Shown here: positions 1 through 9,989 of the stretch, in pieces | Layout: each line of letters begins with the position of its first letter | Numbering within the stretch: position 1 is the first letter of the stretch | Assembly (NCBI GenBank): GCA_034670405.1 | Contig: JAXDDX010000015.1 | Span: forward strand, 744,001 to 808,000 | Direction of reading: 5' to 3' | Source: Hoplostethus atlanticus | Taxonomy: Eukaryota > Chordata > Actinopteri > Trachichthyiformes > Trachichthyidae | Length of the DNA: 64,000 bases | The notes under the pieces: model-generated | Databases searched by the model: none | What the model saw: only the letters and a program-made list of their open reading frames with translations | Told to the model about the DNA's origin: nothing | Program-made: the position numbers and the translations under genes

Positions 1-401
1 TGAAACTTCTGTATATTTTAGTTAACATGTGGGTGATTAAATTCCAGGAAAGGTAATCTCAAGGTCATGTGATACACAAGGTCAATTTTAAGGTCATAGC
101 AAAGGTCAAGAGGTCAACGTACCCCAATATACTCGAATCTGAAAAATAATGACATATTTTGAATTTTGAATCTCTTCCCTTTCCAACGCTACCAATTTTT
201 TGAAGATTGGCCCAGTAGTTCCTGAGATATGAGGGTTCAAAGGTTGGCGGCCATGCCTTTTTGCACAAAATCTCAAACTTTGGGGGTCCGTATCTCCCAA
301 ACCACTGGTCCGACTGACCTGAAATGTGAGATTTGGTATTGTGGGATCCCAACCAACAAGTACACCAAGTTTCATCCAAATCTGAGGTGGTCGGGTTTAA
401 A
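1..401. repeat. Non-coding lead-in, probably interspersed repeat
   Basis: I see no gene here. The stretch ends in wording such as 'caccaagtttcatccaaat', which looks like repeat-derived sequence. The frame of the hAT transposase downstream runs open back into it as far as 333, but those residues do not look like any hAT domain. It occupies the place where a BED zinc-finger exon would be expected. Whether it is a separate insertion or the element's own non-coding sequence cannot be decided without the left flank. Confidence 0.35.
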
Positions 402-1489
402 ATGTCTGTTATTTTGGGTGATTTGACACGGAATGACCCTCCTGTCACCTCACAAACTAGTACAACAACCAGTTCAACTTTGACAACCACTGTTGCAGCT
501 GGCTCCTCAGGAACACAAACAACATCATCCTCTACATCTCTGTCTTCTAGCTCCTCGACCTCTACCTCTACAGACACAGTAAGACCAAAAAGACCACAGA
601 CAACTCTGACTTCCTTTGTACGGAGACCTATGGGCCCAATAAGGCAATGCCAGCTGGATGAGGAGTTATTAAAAATGATGGCTCAGGACTTCCAGCCATT
701 TTCAGTTGTAGAGGACAAGGGCTTTAGAAGCTTCATAAAAGCACTGGAACCAACATATGTCCTTCCCACCAGAAGAACCATTACTAGAACCCATCTTCCT
801 TCTATGTATGGCAAACTGCGGGATGAAATCCTCCAGAAAGTAAAGAAGGCAACAGCAGTTTGTCTCACCACTGACTGTTGGACGTCAAGGGCCACAGTGA
901 ACTTCATGTCCATCACATGCCATTATCTGGATGGATTTGAACTCACTTCACATTTGCTGGACTGCTTTGCCTTCACAGAGAGACATACAGCACAAAACCT
1001 GTCTCAGGAGCTAGTCAGAATTGCCTCTGAGTGGGGAATTTCTGACAAAGTGGTGGCATGTGTGACTGACAATGCCAGCAACATTAAGGCTGCCATTAGG
1101 CAAACTAGGTGGGCACACTTGCCATGCTTTGCCCACACACTGAACCTTGTGGTAATGGAGAGTCTCAAGGCAATAAATCCAACGGTGACCAAAGTGAAGG
1201 CTGTGGCGGAGTTCATGCACAGGAGCACTACAGCCTCTGAGAAATTAAAAGCCACACAGCGGCAGATGGGCCTGAAGGAGCTCTGTCTAAAACAGGATGT
1301 GGTAACGAGGTGGAACTCCACATATCACATGCTCGAAAGATTTCTGGAGATGAAAGATGCCATAATAACCACACTGGCATTTGTGAACCCCACACTCAAC
1401 ACCTCTGCAGAAGAATGGGAGGTGATTCAGCAGGCTTGTGAAGCACTGAAACCTTTCCATGAGGTCACAGTAGAAGTCAGTGCAGAAAA
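402..1489 (+). CDS. hAT-family (ZBED-like) transposase, exon 1
   Basis: First visible coding exon of an hAT DNA transposase, a nuclear enzyme that cuts and pastes its own element by DDE chemistry. The ATG at 402 is chosen because upstream sequence is repeat-like; the frame is open back to 333. A Ser/Thr-rich linker (about residues 10-60) precedes the RNase H-like core: TTDCWTS carries the first catalytic Asp (residue 158), VTDNAS the second (residue 223), and a CFAHTLNLVV motif follows near 250. The exon ends at 1489 with phase 2, and the GTGAGT donor lies at 1490. The joined product would be 589 residues. The usual N-terminal BED zinc finger is not visible, so the gene is either partial (exon beyond the left edge) or truncated. 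No internal stop or frameshift is seen, suggesting a fairly young copy. Confidence 0.85.
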
Positions 1490-1616
1490 GTGAGTTGCTA
1501 TAATACATTAATTCATTAACATTCATAATGTTAACCTAAATCATGTAACTATGTACAACTAATCTACAGATTCTCATGTGACATTATTTAATTTATTTCC
1601 ATCTATTTTATTACAG

Positions 1617-2298
1617 GTTTGTGACTGCCTCCAAAGTCACCCTGATGGCAAAAGGCCTACAGCGCATTGTGGCAAACCTGAGACGGCAAGGTTCAGTCCA
1701 TCAGCCAATCACAGACTTGTTGGACAAAATGCAGTCTGAACTTGGAGGGAGATTCAGCCGGGTTGAAGATTCACATCTTCTTGCTGAGGCCACACTTATT
1801 GACCCAAGGTTCAAGAAGGCTGCATTCACAAACGATAAAGCAGCTGATGCAGCAGTCAAGGGCATCACTGCAATGGCAGCTGGGGTGAGCTTGCAGCAGG
1901 AGACCAGCCGCAACGACCAGGAGGAAGACCAGGTAGGAAACACACCTGCACCAAATGTGGCCGCCGGGGGGGCACTTTTCTGGCAGGACTTTGACCAACG
2001 TGTGTCAGGACAGTTGGTCAACAGAAACCCCACTGCTGATGCCATGATGGAGGTGCGCTCCTATCTAGCAGAGGCTCTCATCCCTCGGACTTCAAATCCA
2101 TTGGAATGGTGGGAGGCCCGGCAGGCAGTCTATGAGAGACTCACTGTGATAATGAGGTCAAGGCTCTGCATTGTTGCCACATCTGTCCCCTCAGAGAGAG
2201 TTTTCTCCAAAACGGGTCAAATTGTGTCAGAGAGGAGGAATAGAATTAGTGCAGAGAAAGTGAGACAGCTGACCTTCCTGAATGCTAACCTTCCTTAA
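1617..2298 (+). CDS. hAT-family transposase, exon 2 (C-terminal dimerisation domain)
   Basis: Second exon of the same hAT transposase. A 127-bp intron (1490-1616, GTGAGT to TTACAG) splits a Lys codon: AA at the end of exon 1 joins G here, giving EKFVTASK. The exon encodes the rest of the catalytic insertion region and the hAT C-terminal dimerisation domain. NPLEWWEAR is followed by ATSVPSERVFSKTG at about residues 549-562 and by SERRNRIS, the standard hAT signature. Translation ends at TAA 2296-2298. Such ZBED-like genes can be active transposases or domesticated genes. The adjacent repeats and lack of synteny with host genes favour a transposon. Confidence 0.85.
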
Positions 2299-2323
2299 GG
2301 CTTAAGGAAAATGTGTAGCCTAG

Positions 2324-3030
2324 GCCCTTGTGACACTTTTATTGTTATATTTGGTCATGCCCTGCAGTGAGCAGACGTGCCTATATTTATTTTAAATTAT
2401 TACTGGCCTACATTCTTTTTCGTAATTTTATAGTTTGCCAGTTTATGCCCTATAGGACAGGAGCTGCTATTTATAAAAAGTATTTGTTATAATATGTTTA
2501 CTACTTGGTTTGTTTCTTTAATTGTTTTATATTAAGGCCCTTGTCACTGTGACACTTTTATTGTTATATTTGGTCATGCCCTGCAGTGAGCAGACGTGCT
2601 TATATTTATTTTACATTACTGGCCTATATTCATTTTTGTGATTTTATAGTTTGCCAATTTATGCCGTGTAGGACAGGAGCTGCTATTTATAAAAAGTATT
2701 TGTTATAATATGTTTACTACTTGGTTTGTTTCTTTTGTTGTTTTATATTAAGGTCCTCACTGTGACACTTTTATTGTTATATTTGGTCATGCCCTGCAGT
2801 GAGCAGACATGCTTATATTTATTTTACATTATTACTGGCCTACATTCTTTTTTGTGATTTTATAGTTTGCCAATTTATGCCCTGTAGGACAGGAGCTGCT
2901 ATTTATAAAAAGTATTTGTTATAATATGTTTACTACTTGGTTTGTTTCTTTTGTTGTTTTATATTAAGGCCCTTGTCACTGTGACACTTTTATTGTTATA
3001 TTTGGTCATGCCCTGCAGTGAGCAGACATG
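2324..3030 (+). repeat. Tandem repeat, about 213-219 bp period, in hAT 3' region
   Basis: Three full copies and one partial copy of a unit containing 'ttatatttggtcatgccctg' and 'aggacaggagctgctattta'. Anchors 'acacttttattg' fall at 2333, 2552, 2765 and 2984, giving spacings of 219, 213 and 219. The copies differ by few bases, so the expansion is recent. It lies between the transposase stop codon and the poly(A) signal, so it would be transcribed as 3' UTR. Confidence 0.9.
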
Positions 3031-3086
3031 ATTATATTTATTTCATTGTTGTTGTTTGTTTTTATATTTTTTATGTTTGCCATTTT

Positions 3087-3092
3087 AATAAA
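3087..3092 (+). terminator. Poly(A) signal AATAAA for the hAT transcript
   Basis: Canonical AATAAA just after the tandem array and about 790 bp downstream of the transposase stop codon. GT-rich sequence follows (acgtttgcaactgtataacg). Confidence 0.55.
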
Positions 3093-3119
3093 GACGTTTG
3101 CAACTGTATAACGTTACAT

Positions 3120-4424
3120 TTTTTTCTTTAATTCCTCCAATCTAAATCGGATTATTGAACTAGAATGGCTTGCACTGAACTTTATTGCTTTACAGCACAG
3201 GATTGTGTGTCTGCATCTCGCAGAGAAAAAAAGGCAAATCGCCGGTGAAGTCGCTCTTATTTATTTGTTTGTAACAGTGTCTTCCTCCGACTGAGACATG
3301 CCGTCGTGGTAGCAGCAGGTCGTTCTAGTTTAAGTGGTAAACTGACGGTTCATGGAATATAACGTTTTTTCGTCGGGTATTCCAGGCAACAGGGGTGAGT
3401 ATTGATAATGTTTTGGGGTGTAACGTTACAGTCAATGAGTAAAACATCTAATTTTTGCTAAGCTGTATATTACATTTTCTAAGTAATGAGCGCATGCTTG
3501 TATGTAGGCTATGTAGCCCAGCATTAGCTCAACGATGTTACAGAAATGTGATTTGCATCGATTGTCGTTCTTCCTGGGCAAGCAGCAGACGTCCCAGTTC
3601 GATAGAGAGAACAGTTCATTCGGTCTCGTTCACTGAGTATAGCTGCCAGGCTGTCTCTGGACTCGAGTCAGATTCAACAGCTTCTCGTTCACTCATACTT
3701 GGCCAGTTCGAGAACGGTTCATGATCTCGTTCAGTGAATAACGTTAGCTGCCTGCCAGCAGGCTGTATCGAGTCGACTCGACTTGAGTCACTCAAACTCA
3801 TAGCAGGCAGCGTGAGCAGTACCCAACAGCGAGCGAGTGGGCGTGGGCAGTGTGAGTCGGGATTCATGAGCACTCGGTCCATTCGATTTGCTAACCCGGT
3901 ACGTACCGGACACTAAAAAGATTCGTTCAAAAAGATTCGTTCATTCCTTTCCACCCATCACTACACCGCACCACCGCGGTTGTGTCAAGGCACCCGCGGA
4001 TGGAAAACAAACCACCGCGACAACCGCAGTTGTTAAGTTTTTTTATTATGTTCCATTTCCATTAAATTAATCATATTCATGTGTATTTGATGTAAAGTAT
4101 GACTAAACTCATAATGAAAACAACACTTTAGGGCTAGTATAATGAGTGTTTTTTCACATAATACACACTTTGCTCTGTTTGGTAATCTCCCTCAATTTTG
4201 TAGAAAAACTGTCACGAAGAGCTTTTTGACATTCGCCGTGTTTAGTGAGCCGGAGTGAATTTACGAGCGTGCGCATTGGCTGGTTAACATAATTAACTAA
4301 CGTGATTGATTTGAAAGACGCTTGGTATTTAGTAGGTAAGTAGTTTATTTCCCCATTTATGACAACGATTGTAAGTCTACAGTTTATGAATGTTTTTTTT
4401 TGTTTAAAAAAATAATAAATTATC
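3120..4424. other. hAT 3' end and flanking repeat-rich DNA, no gene
   Basis: No coding region is supported; the short ORFs here have no recognisable content. The segment is rich in repeated 'cgttca' words (gttcattcggtctcgttcac, gattcgttcaaaaagattcg), which resemble subterminal transposase-binding repeats of hAT elements. At 3951-3965 the sequence reads CACCCATCACTAC, whose complement starts TAGTGATGGG, a typical hAT-like terminus. The right end of the element may therefore lie near 3963. The left end is outside the window, so neither TIR pairing nor an 8-bp duplication can be checked. Confidence 0.35.
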
Positions 4425-4462
4425 AATAATAATAATAATACTGTGGCGGACTCGCCACAGTA
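4425..4462. repeat. (AAT)n tract and 10-bp inverted repeat at the LTR edge
   Basis: An AAT trinucleotide tract (about 4425-4440) runs into TACTGTGGCG-GACT-CGCCACAGTA (4439-4462), perfect 10-bp arms with a 4-nt loop. The palindrome coincides with the outer end of the LTR, whose terminus is TGTGGCG. Confidence 0.75.
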
Positions 4463-4765
4463 CCGGGGTCCGTGACAGACAGAGACATAGGCAGGAGGAG
4501 AGTTAACTGGCCAGCAGGCCGTTTTATTTGCACACCAGCAATATAAACCCGGCCCCGGTGCTGATGGCCGTGTAGAGCGCTGTCTTCCCTGGCGCGCGCA
4601 CCTCCTCCCTCCTGGCAGGTCAGCTGCGGAGCTCGCTCGGATGTGGCTGCTAGCTCGTTCCCTCCGCTCACAGTCCGGCTTGACTCCTCTGTCTCCTGTC
4701 GACTTTCAGTCACGCCGCCAGCCTCTCACACTGGCGCTCTCTCACGCAGTCACACATCCACACGC
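4439..4765 (-). mobile_element. LTR fragment (solo or truncated LTR retrotransposon)
   Basis: Read on the minus strand, this shows a GC-rich leader, a TATA-like 'tttatattgc', 'caaataaaacggcctgctgg' with an AATAAA signal, and an end at TCCGCCACA. The same words in the same order, on the plus strand, occur at 9436-9862 ('gcaaataaaaaggtctgctg', 'gcgtcagtgtgagaggctg'). The two are diverged copies of one LTR family in opposite orientation. The right boundary at about 4765 abuts BEL/Pao coding sequence directly. Confidence 0.55.
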
Positions 4766-4767
4766 AG

Positions 4768-7007
4768 GTTAAAAAGGCACTCAGGGACCTCACAGCTGAC
4801 TCTCATGACTGGGACGCACCTCTGCCTCCAGAGAAAGAACATCTATGGGAAGTGTGGAGAGATTCCCTCCAAGATCTCCAAAACCTGGAAATCCCAAGGT
4901 CTTATGCACAGGTTTCACCTGCTACAGCCCAACGCAGAGAACTTGGCATCTTTTCAGATGCTTCTGTCAAGGCAATAGCCACGGTGGCATACTTAAAAGT
5001 CCTAGAAGCAGATGGAAGCTGTCACATAGGCTTCATCTTAGGTAAAGCTAAGTTAGCCCCGCGACCAGGGTTCACCATTCCTCGGCTGGAGCTGTGTGCG
5101 GCAGTGTTGGCTGTGAACGTAGCAGAGCTTATCCTCTCCAAGTTGGATATTCAGTTCAACAACATCAGCTTTTTCACAGACAGCAAAGTAGTCTTAGGCT
5201 ACATTCACAATGAAAAGAGGAGATTCTATGTGTTCGTGAACAACAGAGTCCAACGGATAAGGAGATCCACCAAGCCTGAACAGTGGCATTTCGTGCCCAC
5301 AGAGAAAAACCCTGTTGACCATGCGACAAGATCCATCCCTGCAGCTCGTCTCAAGGAGACTATGTGGCTCACAGGACCAGCGTTCTTGTCACAGCCTGAT
5401 CAGTCATCTAACAGAGAAGATGCCTTTGAACTCGTAGATCCAGAACAGGACAAAGACATCCGCCCTTTGGTGTCCACACTCCGTACTACAGCCAGTGCGA
5501 TTGAGCGATTCTCCAGCTGGTAGGTCACTTACCTGCGCCATTGCCTGTCTCATCCACATTGCCCGCCTCTTCAGGAAGAACACAGAGTACCTCTCGGAGC
5601 ACTGCAAAGGCTGGCATCATTGTGAAGCAAGCTACACAGTAGATGCTCTCGCACAGGCCCAAAACGCAATCATACGCTCAGTGCAAGAAGAGGCGTATCA
5701 GGAGGAGATGCAGAGCAGTAAAGACCAAAAACCCATACCGAGGGACAGCCCCCTAAGTACCTTCATCGACGAACATGGCCTCATGAGAATTGGAGGACGC
5801 ATCATGGAAGCAAAGATTGGACGTGATGAGAAGCAGCCTATCATAATACCTGGTCGTCACCACATTGCGACTCTTCTCGCATGCCATCATCATGACCAGT
5901 CACAACATCAGGGACGCCACTTCACAGAGGGTGCCATCCGCTCCGCTGGCTTTTGGATTGTTGGAGCCAAAAGTTGTGTGAGCCGCTTCATCTGTCACCT
6001 GTTGCAAACTCCGTGGCACCTGTGAAGTCCAGAAAATGGCTGACCTACCTGCCGACCGCCTCAGTGCCCAACCTCCATTCTCTCATGTCGGTGTAGATGT
6101 CTTCGGCCCATGGTCAGTCTCCACTCATCGCACAAGAGGTGGCCAGGCCAACAGTAAAAGGTGGGCGGTCTTATTCAGCTGTCTGAGTGTCAGAGCCATT
6201 CACATTGAAATCATCGAGTCCATGGACACTTCTGCCTTTATCAATGCCTTAAGAAGGTTCTTCGCAATCCGTAGACCAGTCAAGCAACTACGCTCAGACC
6301 GAGGAACTAACTTCATCGGAGCTTGCCGTGACCTGCAGATCCCCCCCAACATGAATGAGAGCAAAGTGGAAAGGTTCCTCACAGAACAGGGCTGTGTCTG
6401 GAAATTCAACCCACCCCATTCTTCACATCTGGGAGGAGCATGGGAAAGGATGATAGGGGTCACACGCAGAATCCTGGACTCGATGCTCTTACAGTTGGGG
6501 TCTTCAAGACTGACTCATGAGGTTCTCACAATCTTGATGACTGAAGTGGCGGTCATCGTGAACTCAAGACGTCTTGCATCAGTGTCTACGGACCCAGAGG
6601 ATCCATTCATACTCACCCCTGCCACACTGCTTACTCAGAAGGACGGCCTGTCTTTCGCTCCACCTGGTGACCTTGCTAGCAAGGATCTGTTCAGGCGACA
6701 CTGGAAACAGGTACAGAGCCTCGCCAATACCTTTTGGGACAGATGGCGAAAACAATACTTGTCTACCCTCCAGACACGAAGGAAGTGGCAGGATGATAAG
6801 CCAAACCTCACTGAGGGGAGCATTGTGCTCATCAAAGACAGTCAAACCAAACAAAATGAATGGCCTATGGGACGCATTAATAAAGTGTTTCCCAGCAAGG
6901 ACGGAAGAGTCCGGAAGGTGGAAGTCAAGATAGCCAGTCAGGATGGGACTAAAGTCTTCCTCAGACCTGTGACTGAGGTCATCCTGCTTCTCTCATCTGA
7001 AGATTAG
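4768..7007 (+). pseudogene. BEL/Pao retrotransposon pol remnant (RNase H, integrase)
   Basis: A 3' part of a BEL/Pao polyprotein. The frame opens at about 4768 (VKKALRDL...) just inside the LTR junction and carries the RNase H region (GIFSDAS, then FFTDSKVVLGYI). It continues to an in-frame TAG at 5521. Reading then shifts one frame (IACLIHIARLFRKN) into the zinc-binding integrase N-terminus (HHHDQSQHQGRH). It shifts again near 6000 to the frame of 6036-7007 with the integrase core: Asp in GVDVFGPW, Asp in SDRGTNF, Glu in AWERMIG. The frame ends at TAG 7005-7007. Protease and most of the reverse transcriptase are missing. With two frame breaks and a 5' truncation the copy cannot encode a working polyprotein. 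Confidence 0.9.
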
Positions 7008-7060
7008 ATACAAGAGACTGTCGCTTAGAGTTTGTCTCCCCCTGTGGTTCTGTGGGGAAC

Positions 7061-7590
7061 TGTAGTGTTGCACTTAACTGAACTGTGATTGTCACCCTTT
7101 GATGAGGTCATCAGAATGCTTCCATGTAAACAACACAGTAAGAAGGACATGCTTTTCAGTTGTAGTTGCATCTAGGTTCATCTGCTTCTTTCACGCTTTA
7201 TACGAGCATCGTCGGTATAAGTTGACAAAATGTTCTTCTATCACTGTGTATGGAATATTTATAGTTTAATGGAATTATTATTTACTTATTTGATGCAGAT
7301 ATTTCCCATGAGTCTGTCTATCTAGCTTAGTATAGCATTGTTGATTAGCTTACTGTAGCATTTCTAATGGAGTCCAGGCATGAATGAATGCAGTAGATCT
7401 ACTTTATGCATTTACTGTATGTTTTAGAACAATAACAAATACTCATTGTATCTTTTGTCTCAGTTTTACCCTATCTCTAGTTCATCATTAAAGAAGTTGA
7501 CCGGTCATCTTCGTCCAGCGTGGTGATTTAGGGAAGGAGTTAAGCTGCCTGTCAGATTGCACAAAGGGTTGTAGCGAGGACAGAACACTG
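7061..7590 (+). mobile_element. Probable 3' LTR of the BEL/Pao element (boundaries uncertain)
   Basis: Begins TGTAGTGTTGCAC right after a short purine-rich stretch (tgtggggaac), 53 bp past the integrase stop. It contains a poly(A)-like CATTAAAG at about 7488. The end is placed near 'gaggacagaaca' only because LTRs end in CA. No 5' LTR remains, so the ends and duplication cannot be confirmed. Confidence 0.35.
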
Positions 7591-7804
7591 CTACTGATTT
7601 TATGGCACGTAGTAGCTAGCAGCAAATCTAGGGGGCCAAGCAAACAATCAGTTATTTGTGGTTAACGTGTTTATATGGTATTGCCCATGTTGATCAGCTA
7701 GTAGTCTCCGTTTGAATATTTTACCGCCACTTGTTAGATTCAGCTAGTGCAGAGCTAGTCTCGTCATTAGCTAGCTAACTAGCGAGAAAAAAAACGTTGT
7801 GTTC

Positions 7805-7975
7805 ATGTCTCATAGAGAAACTTGGTCAGAGTATTATAATGGTTTGTCTGCTCAAGACAAAATATCTTACACAGATAAATTCCCCTTTTCTGATGGAACT
7901 AACCTGCCAGATCCCTTCCCTCCTGTCAGTAGGTGTGTGCTTAAGCTGGGCTCACACCACAAGTTAAAATCCTAA
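7805..7975 (+). CDS. Short ORF (56 aa), likely first exon of a transposon-type protein
   Basis: The ATG at 7805 opens a 56-codon frame starting MSHRETWSEYYNGLSAQDK and including GTNLPDPFPP. The W-YY-LS-DK pattern followed by a DP-F motif recalls the short N-terminal module of large uncharacterised teleost proteins linked to mobile elements. That is from memory of the family and is tentative. The resemblance stops at PVS, where AG-GTGTGT could be a splice donor at 7932. The remaining codons run into the TIR of the element that starts at 7944. It may be a first exon whose downstream exons were displaced, or a chance ORF. No downstream exon was found. Confidence 0.3.
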   Translation: MSHRETWSEYYNGLSAQDKISYTDKFPFSDGTNLPDPFPPVSRCVLKLGSHHKLKS

Positions 7976-9431
7976 CATATTTTGAAATCGGGTTGCATGA
8001 CGCACATAAGGAGAATCTTCACAGATGTTCTTCTCTCTAATCTCAAACATGCACAGATTACAAGATCTGAAAATAATGGTGCATCACACACTAGAGGATA
8101 TTACTAAGATTATCGTGCCAGAGGGAGCATGAATGCACCGCCTCACGTGATCTCATGGTGAAGTAGATGTAAACAAAATGTAGACTGACATGGTGAAACC
8201 AGTGCAACTTGCTTTACTAATGCTTTGCAGTGAGAAAGAATCACTGTATCCCCTCAAATGCCCCTATATTGCAACACATAAGGTAAAAGACGTTTCATTC
8301 ATTCCCACCCACTCTAAGACATTAGGTAAAATAAAGCATAGACATAAAGCAGGCAAACATAAAACGGGAAGAATATTTACATTTTAATCCAATCAAAGAG
8401 GACAGAATCAAATGCATACAGTGTGCAACCAATAAAATAGTTTCAATGCTGTGACGTGTGTTACCTTGTTTACAGTAAGTCTGTTTGAGCCGGAAAATAC
8501 AGTCAAACAAAACTGAACTTCAACATTAATAATGTTACATCCCTGACGTCCACAACTCCGTTGGAGCCTGGCCCTTCAACCATAGGACCAGCGCAGCGGC
8601 AGCCAGAAGAACCCCAAAGCAGCAGCCCTGTGCCCGCTGAGACTGTCAAACCGCCGGCATTGAACCAAAACAGGCTAGCGCTGGCTCTGACTGCATGGAG
8701 GGTTGTTATCGTGACATAGAGACGGATAAAGCTGCACAGCTAATTCTAGACAAAAAGGAGACCGCTAGATCGTTTGGCCAAAGAGAAAGGTACTTTAATG
8801 CAGATTGGTACAAAATAGAGTGTGGTTAATTCTTTGCTGCTGTCAGTTTGTAACTTTCTCCAAATGTGGAGATGGCGGCGTCCGCCAGCCTGTGGTGCAA
8901 GCAAGGAGTTTAGTTTAGTGCGAGTCTTCGGTCTATCTACCGCTACACACACACACAGTCACACACTCTTTTTGGCCCCCGCACTTCTGAAATGAATCCG
9001 GCGCCCGTGCTTGGAAGACACGTTATATAGGCAGTCGTGTTCTTGCCACATATCGACAAGCCTTTCCTCCATCTCAGCTGTCCAACGCACCCGTACAACA
9101 GCTTGTTGTTGTTGTTTCTTCATTCACTTCCGTGTCCTTGTAGATTGTCTCTCTCATTGGCTATTGTGGTCCCGCTCGGAAAGCAGTGACATAATCATCC
9201 CGATTTTAAATCCTAGATATCAAACATGTTTGATATTATCGGGGCGGCCCCGATGCATCCGCGAGCAGATCTGGAGGTTTAAGATTGGATCTGTAAACCG
9301 CTCACATTACCAGATAATCGGTGCCCGAACATCAGTGCCGACCAAGGTCCCATCCAGATTTCTCCGCCGATTGTCGGGAGGGGCGAATCGGGGATAAATC
9401 AGCCCAATTATCCTCTAGTCTGAGCCCGGCC
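7944..9431. mobile_element. Non-autonomous DNA transposon with 16-bp TIRs and TTA duplications
   Basis: The left end AGCTGGGCTCACACCA and the complement of the right end, GGCCGGGCTCAGACTA, match at 12 of 16 positions. Both are flanked by TTA (7941-7943 and 9432-9434), the 3-bp target duplication typical of PIF/Harbinger elements. Subterminal 'actagaggat' also recurs near both ends in inverted orientation. No transposase is visible inside, so the copy would depend on an enzyme supplied elsewhere. The body includes a CA tract (about 8945-8966). Confidence 0.55.
9217..9236. repeat. Perfect 20-bp palindrome
   Basis: ATATCAAACATGTTTGATAT reads the same on both strands with no loop. It sits about 200 bp inside the right end of the TTA-flanked element, a position where a transposase or host factor dimer could bind. 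Confidence 0.85.
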
Positions 9432-9435
9432 TTAG

Positions 9436-9862
9436 GCTGGATCCAGGAGAGAGTTGAGTCAGTGGACTGACTCTGCCTGGATCCAGCAGGGCTGCGGCCA
9501 ATTAAGGCTGATTGCAGCCGAGCCTTTTAACCTGAGTGTGCATGTGTGAGCGAGAGTGGTTGCGTCAGTGTGAGAGGCTGACAGGTGGCTGGTGAGTCAG
9601 GTCGGACTATGGGGAGAGAGCAGCGGTACCAGCAGCGGCGACCGACCGAGGTCCGCAGAGGACGCAGCCGGGGCAGCCTGCAAGAGCCGGTCAGTCGGGG
9701 TTGGAGTGGGATGCTCCTGGAAGCCTGGTAGACTGGCCGGCTTTGGTACTCCATGGCTGGCCCATCAGGACAGAAGGAGAGGCACCAGCCGAAGGAGACC
9801 ATCAAGTTCGGGCCAAATTATATTGACTCTGCAAATAAAAAGGTCTGCTGGCCAGTTGACTT
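9436..9862 (+). mobile_element. LTR relic, same family as 4439-4765 but opposite strand
   Basis: Shares 'gcgtcagtgtgagaggctg', a leader region and 'gcaaataaaaaggtctgctg' (AATAAA at about 9834) in order with the minus-strand LTR at 4439-4765. A pair of 'ctggatccag' words lies near the left edge. The copy breaks off at about 9862, where sequence of another repeat begins without a spacer. Several short ORFs across it are not genes. Confidence 0.5.
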
Positions 9863-9986
9863 AGTGACTGCCGGCTGAGGCGATCTACCGGAGCAATTCC
9901 AAAACGTTTTGTACCTATTTTGGGGTATAGATGACGAATATGTACAAATAGAGCCCAGGTTTAAAAATTCTGGAATTCCCCTTTAA
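9863..9986. mobile_element. Fragment of the TTAA-ended foldback MITE
   Basis: About 120 bp matching the right end of the element at 44218-45379: 'cgatctaccggag', 'acctattttg', 'ccaggtttaaaaat' and 'cccctttaa' appear in the same order. It is only one arm, truncated at the LTR junction, and shows that this family occurs elsewhere in the window. Confidence 0.7.
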
Positions 9987-9989
9987 AGG

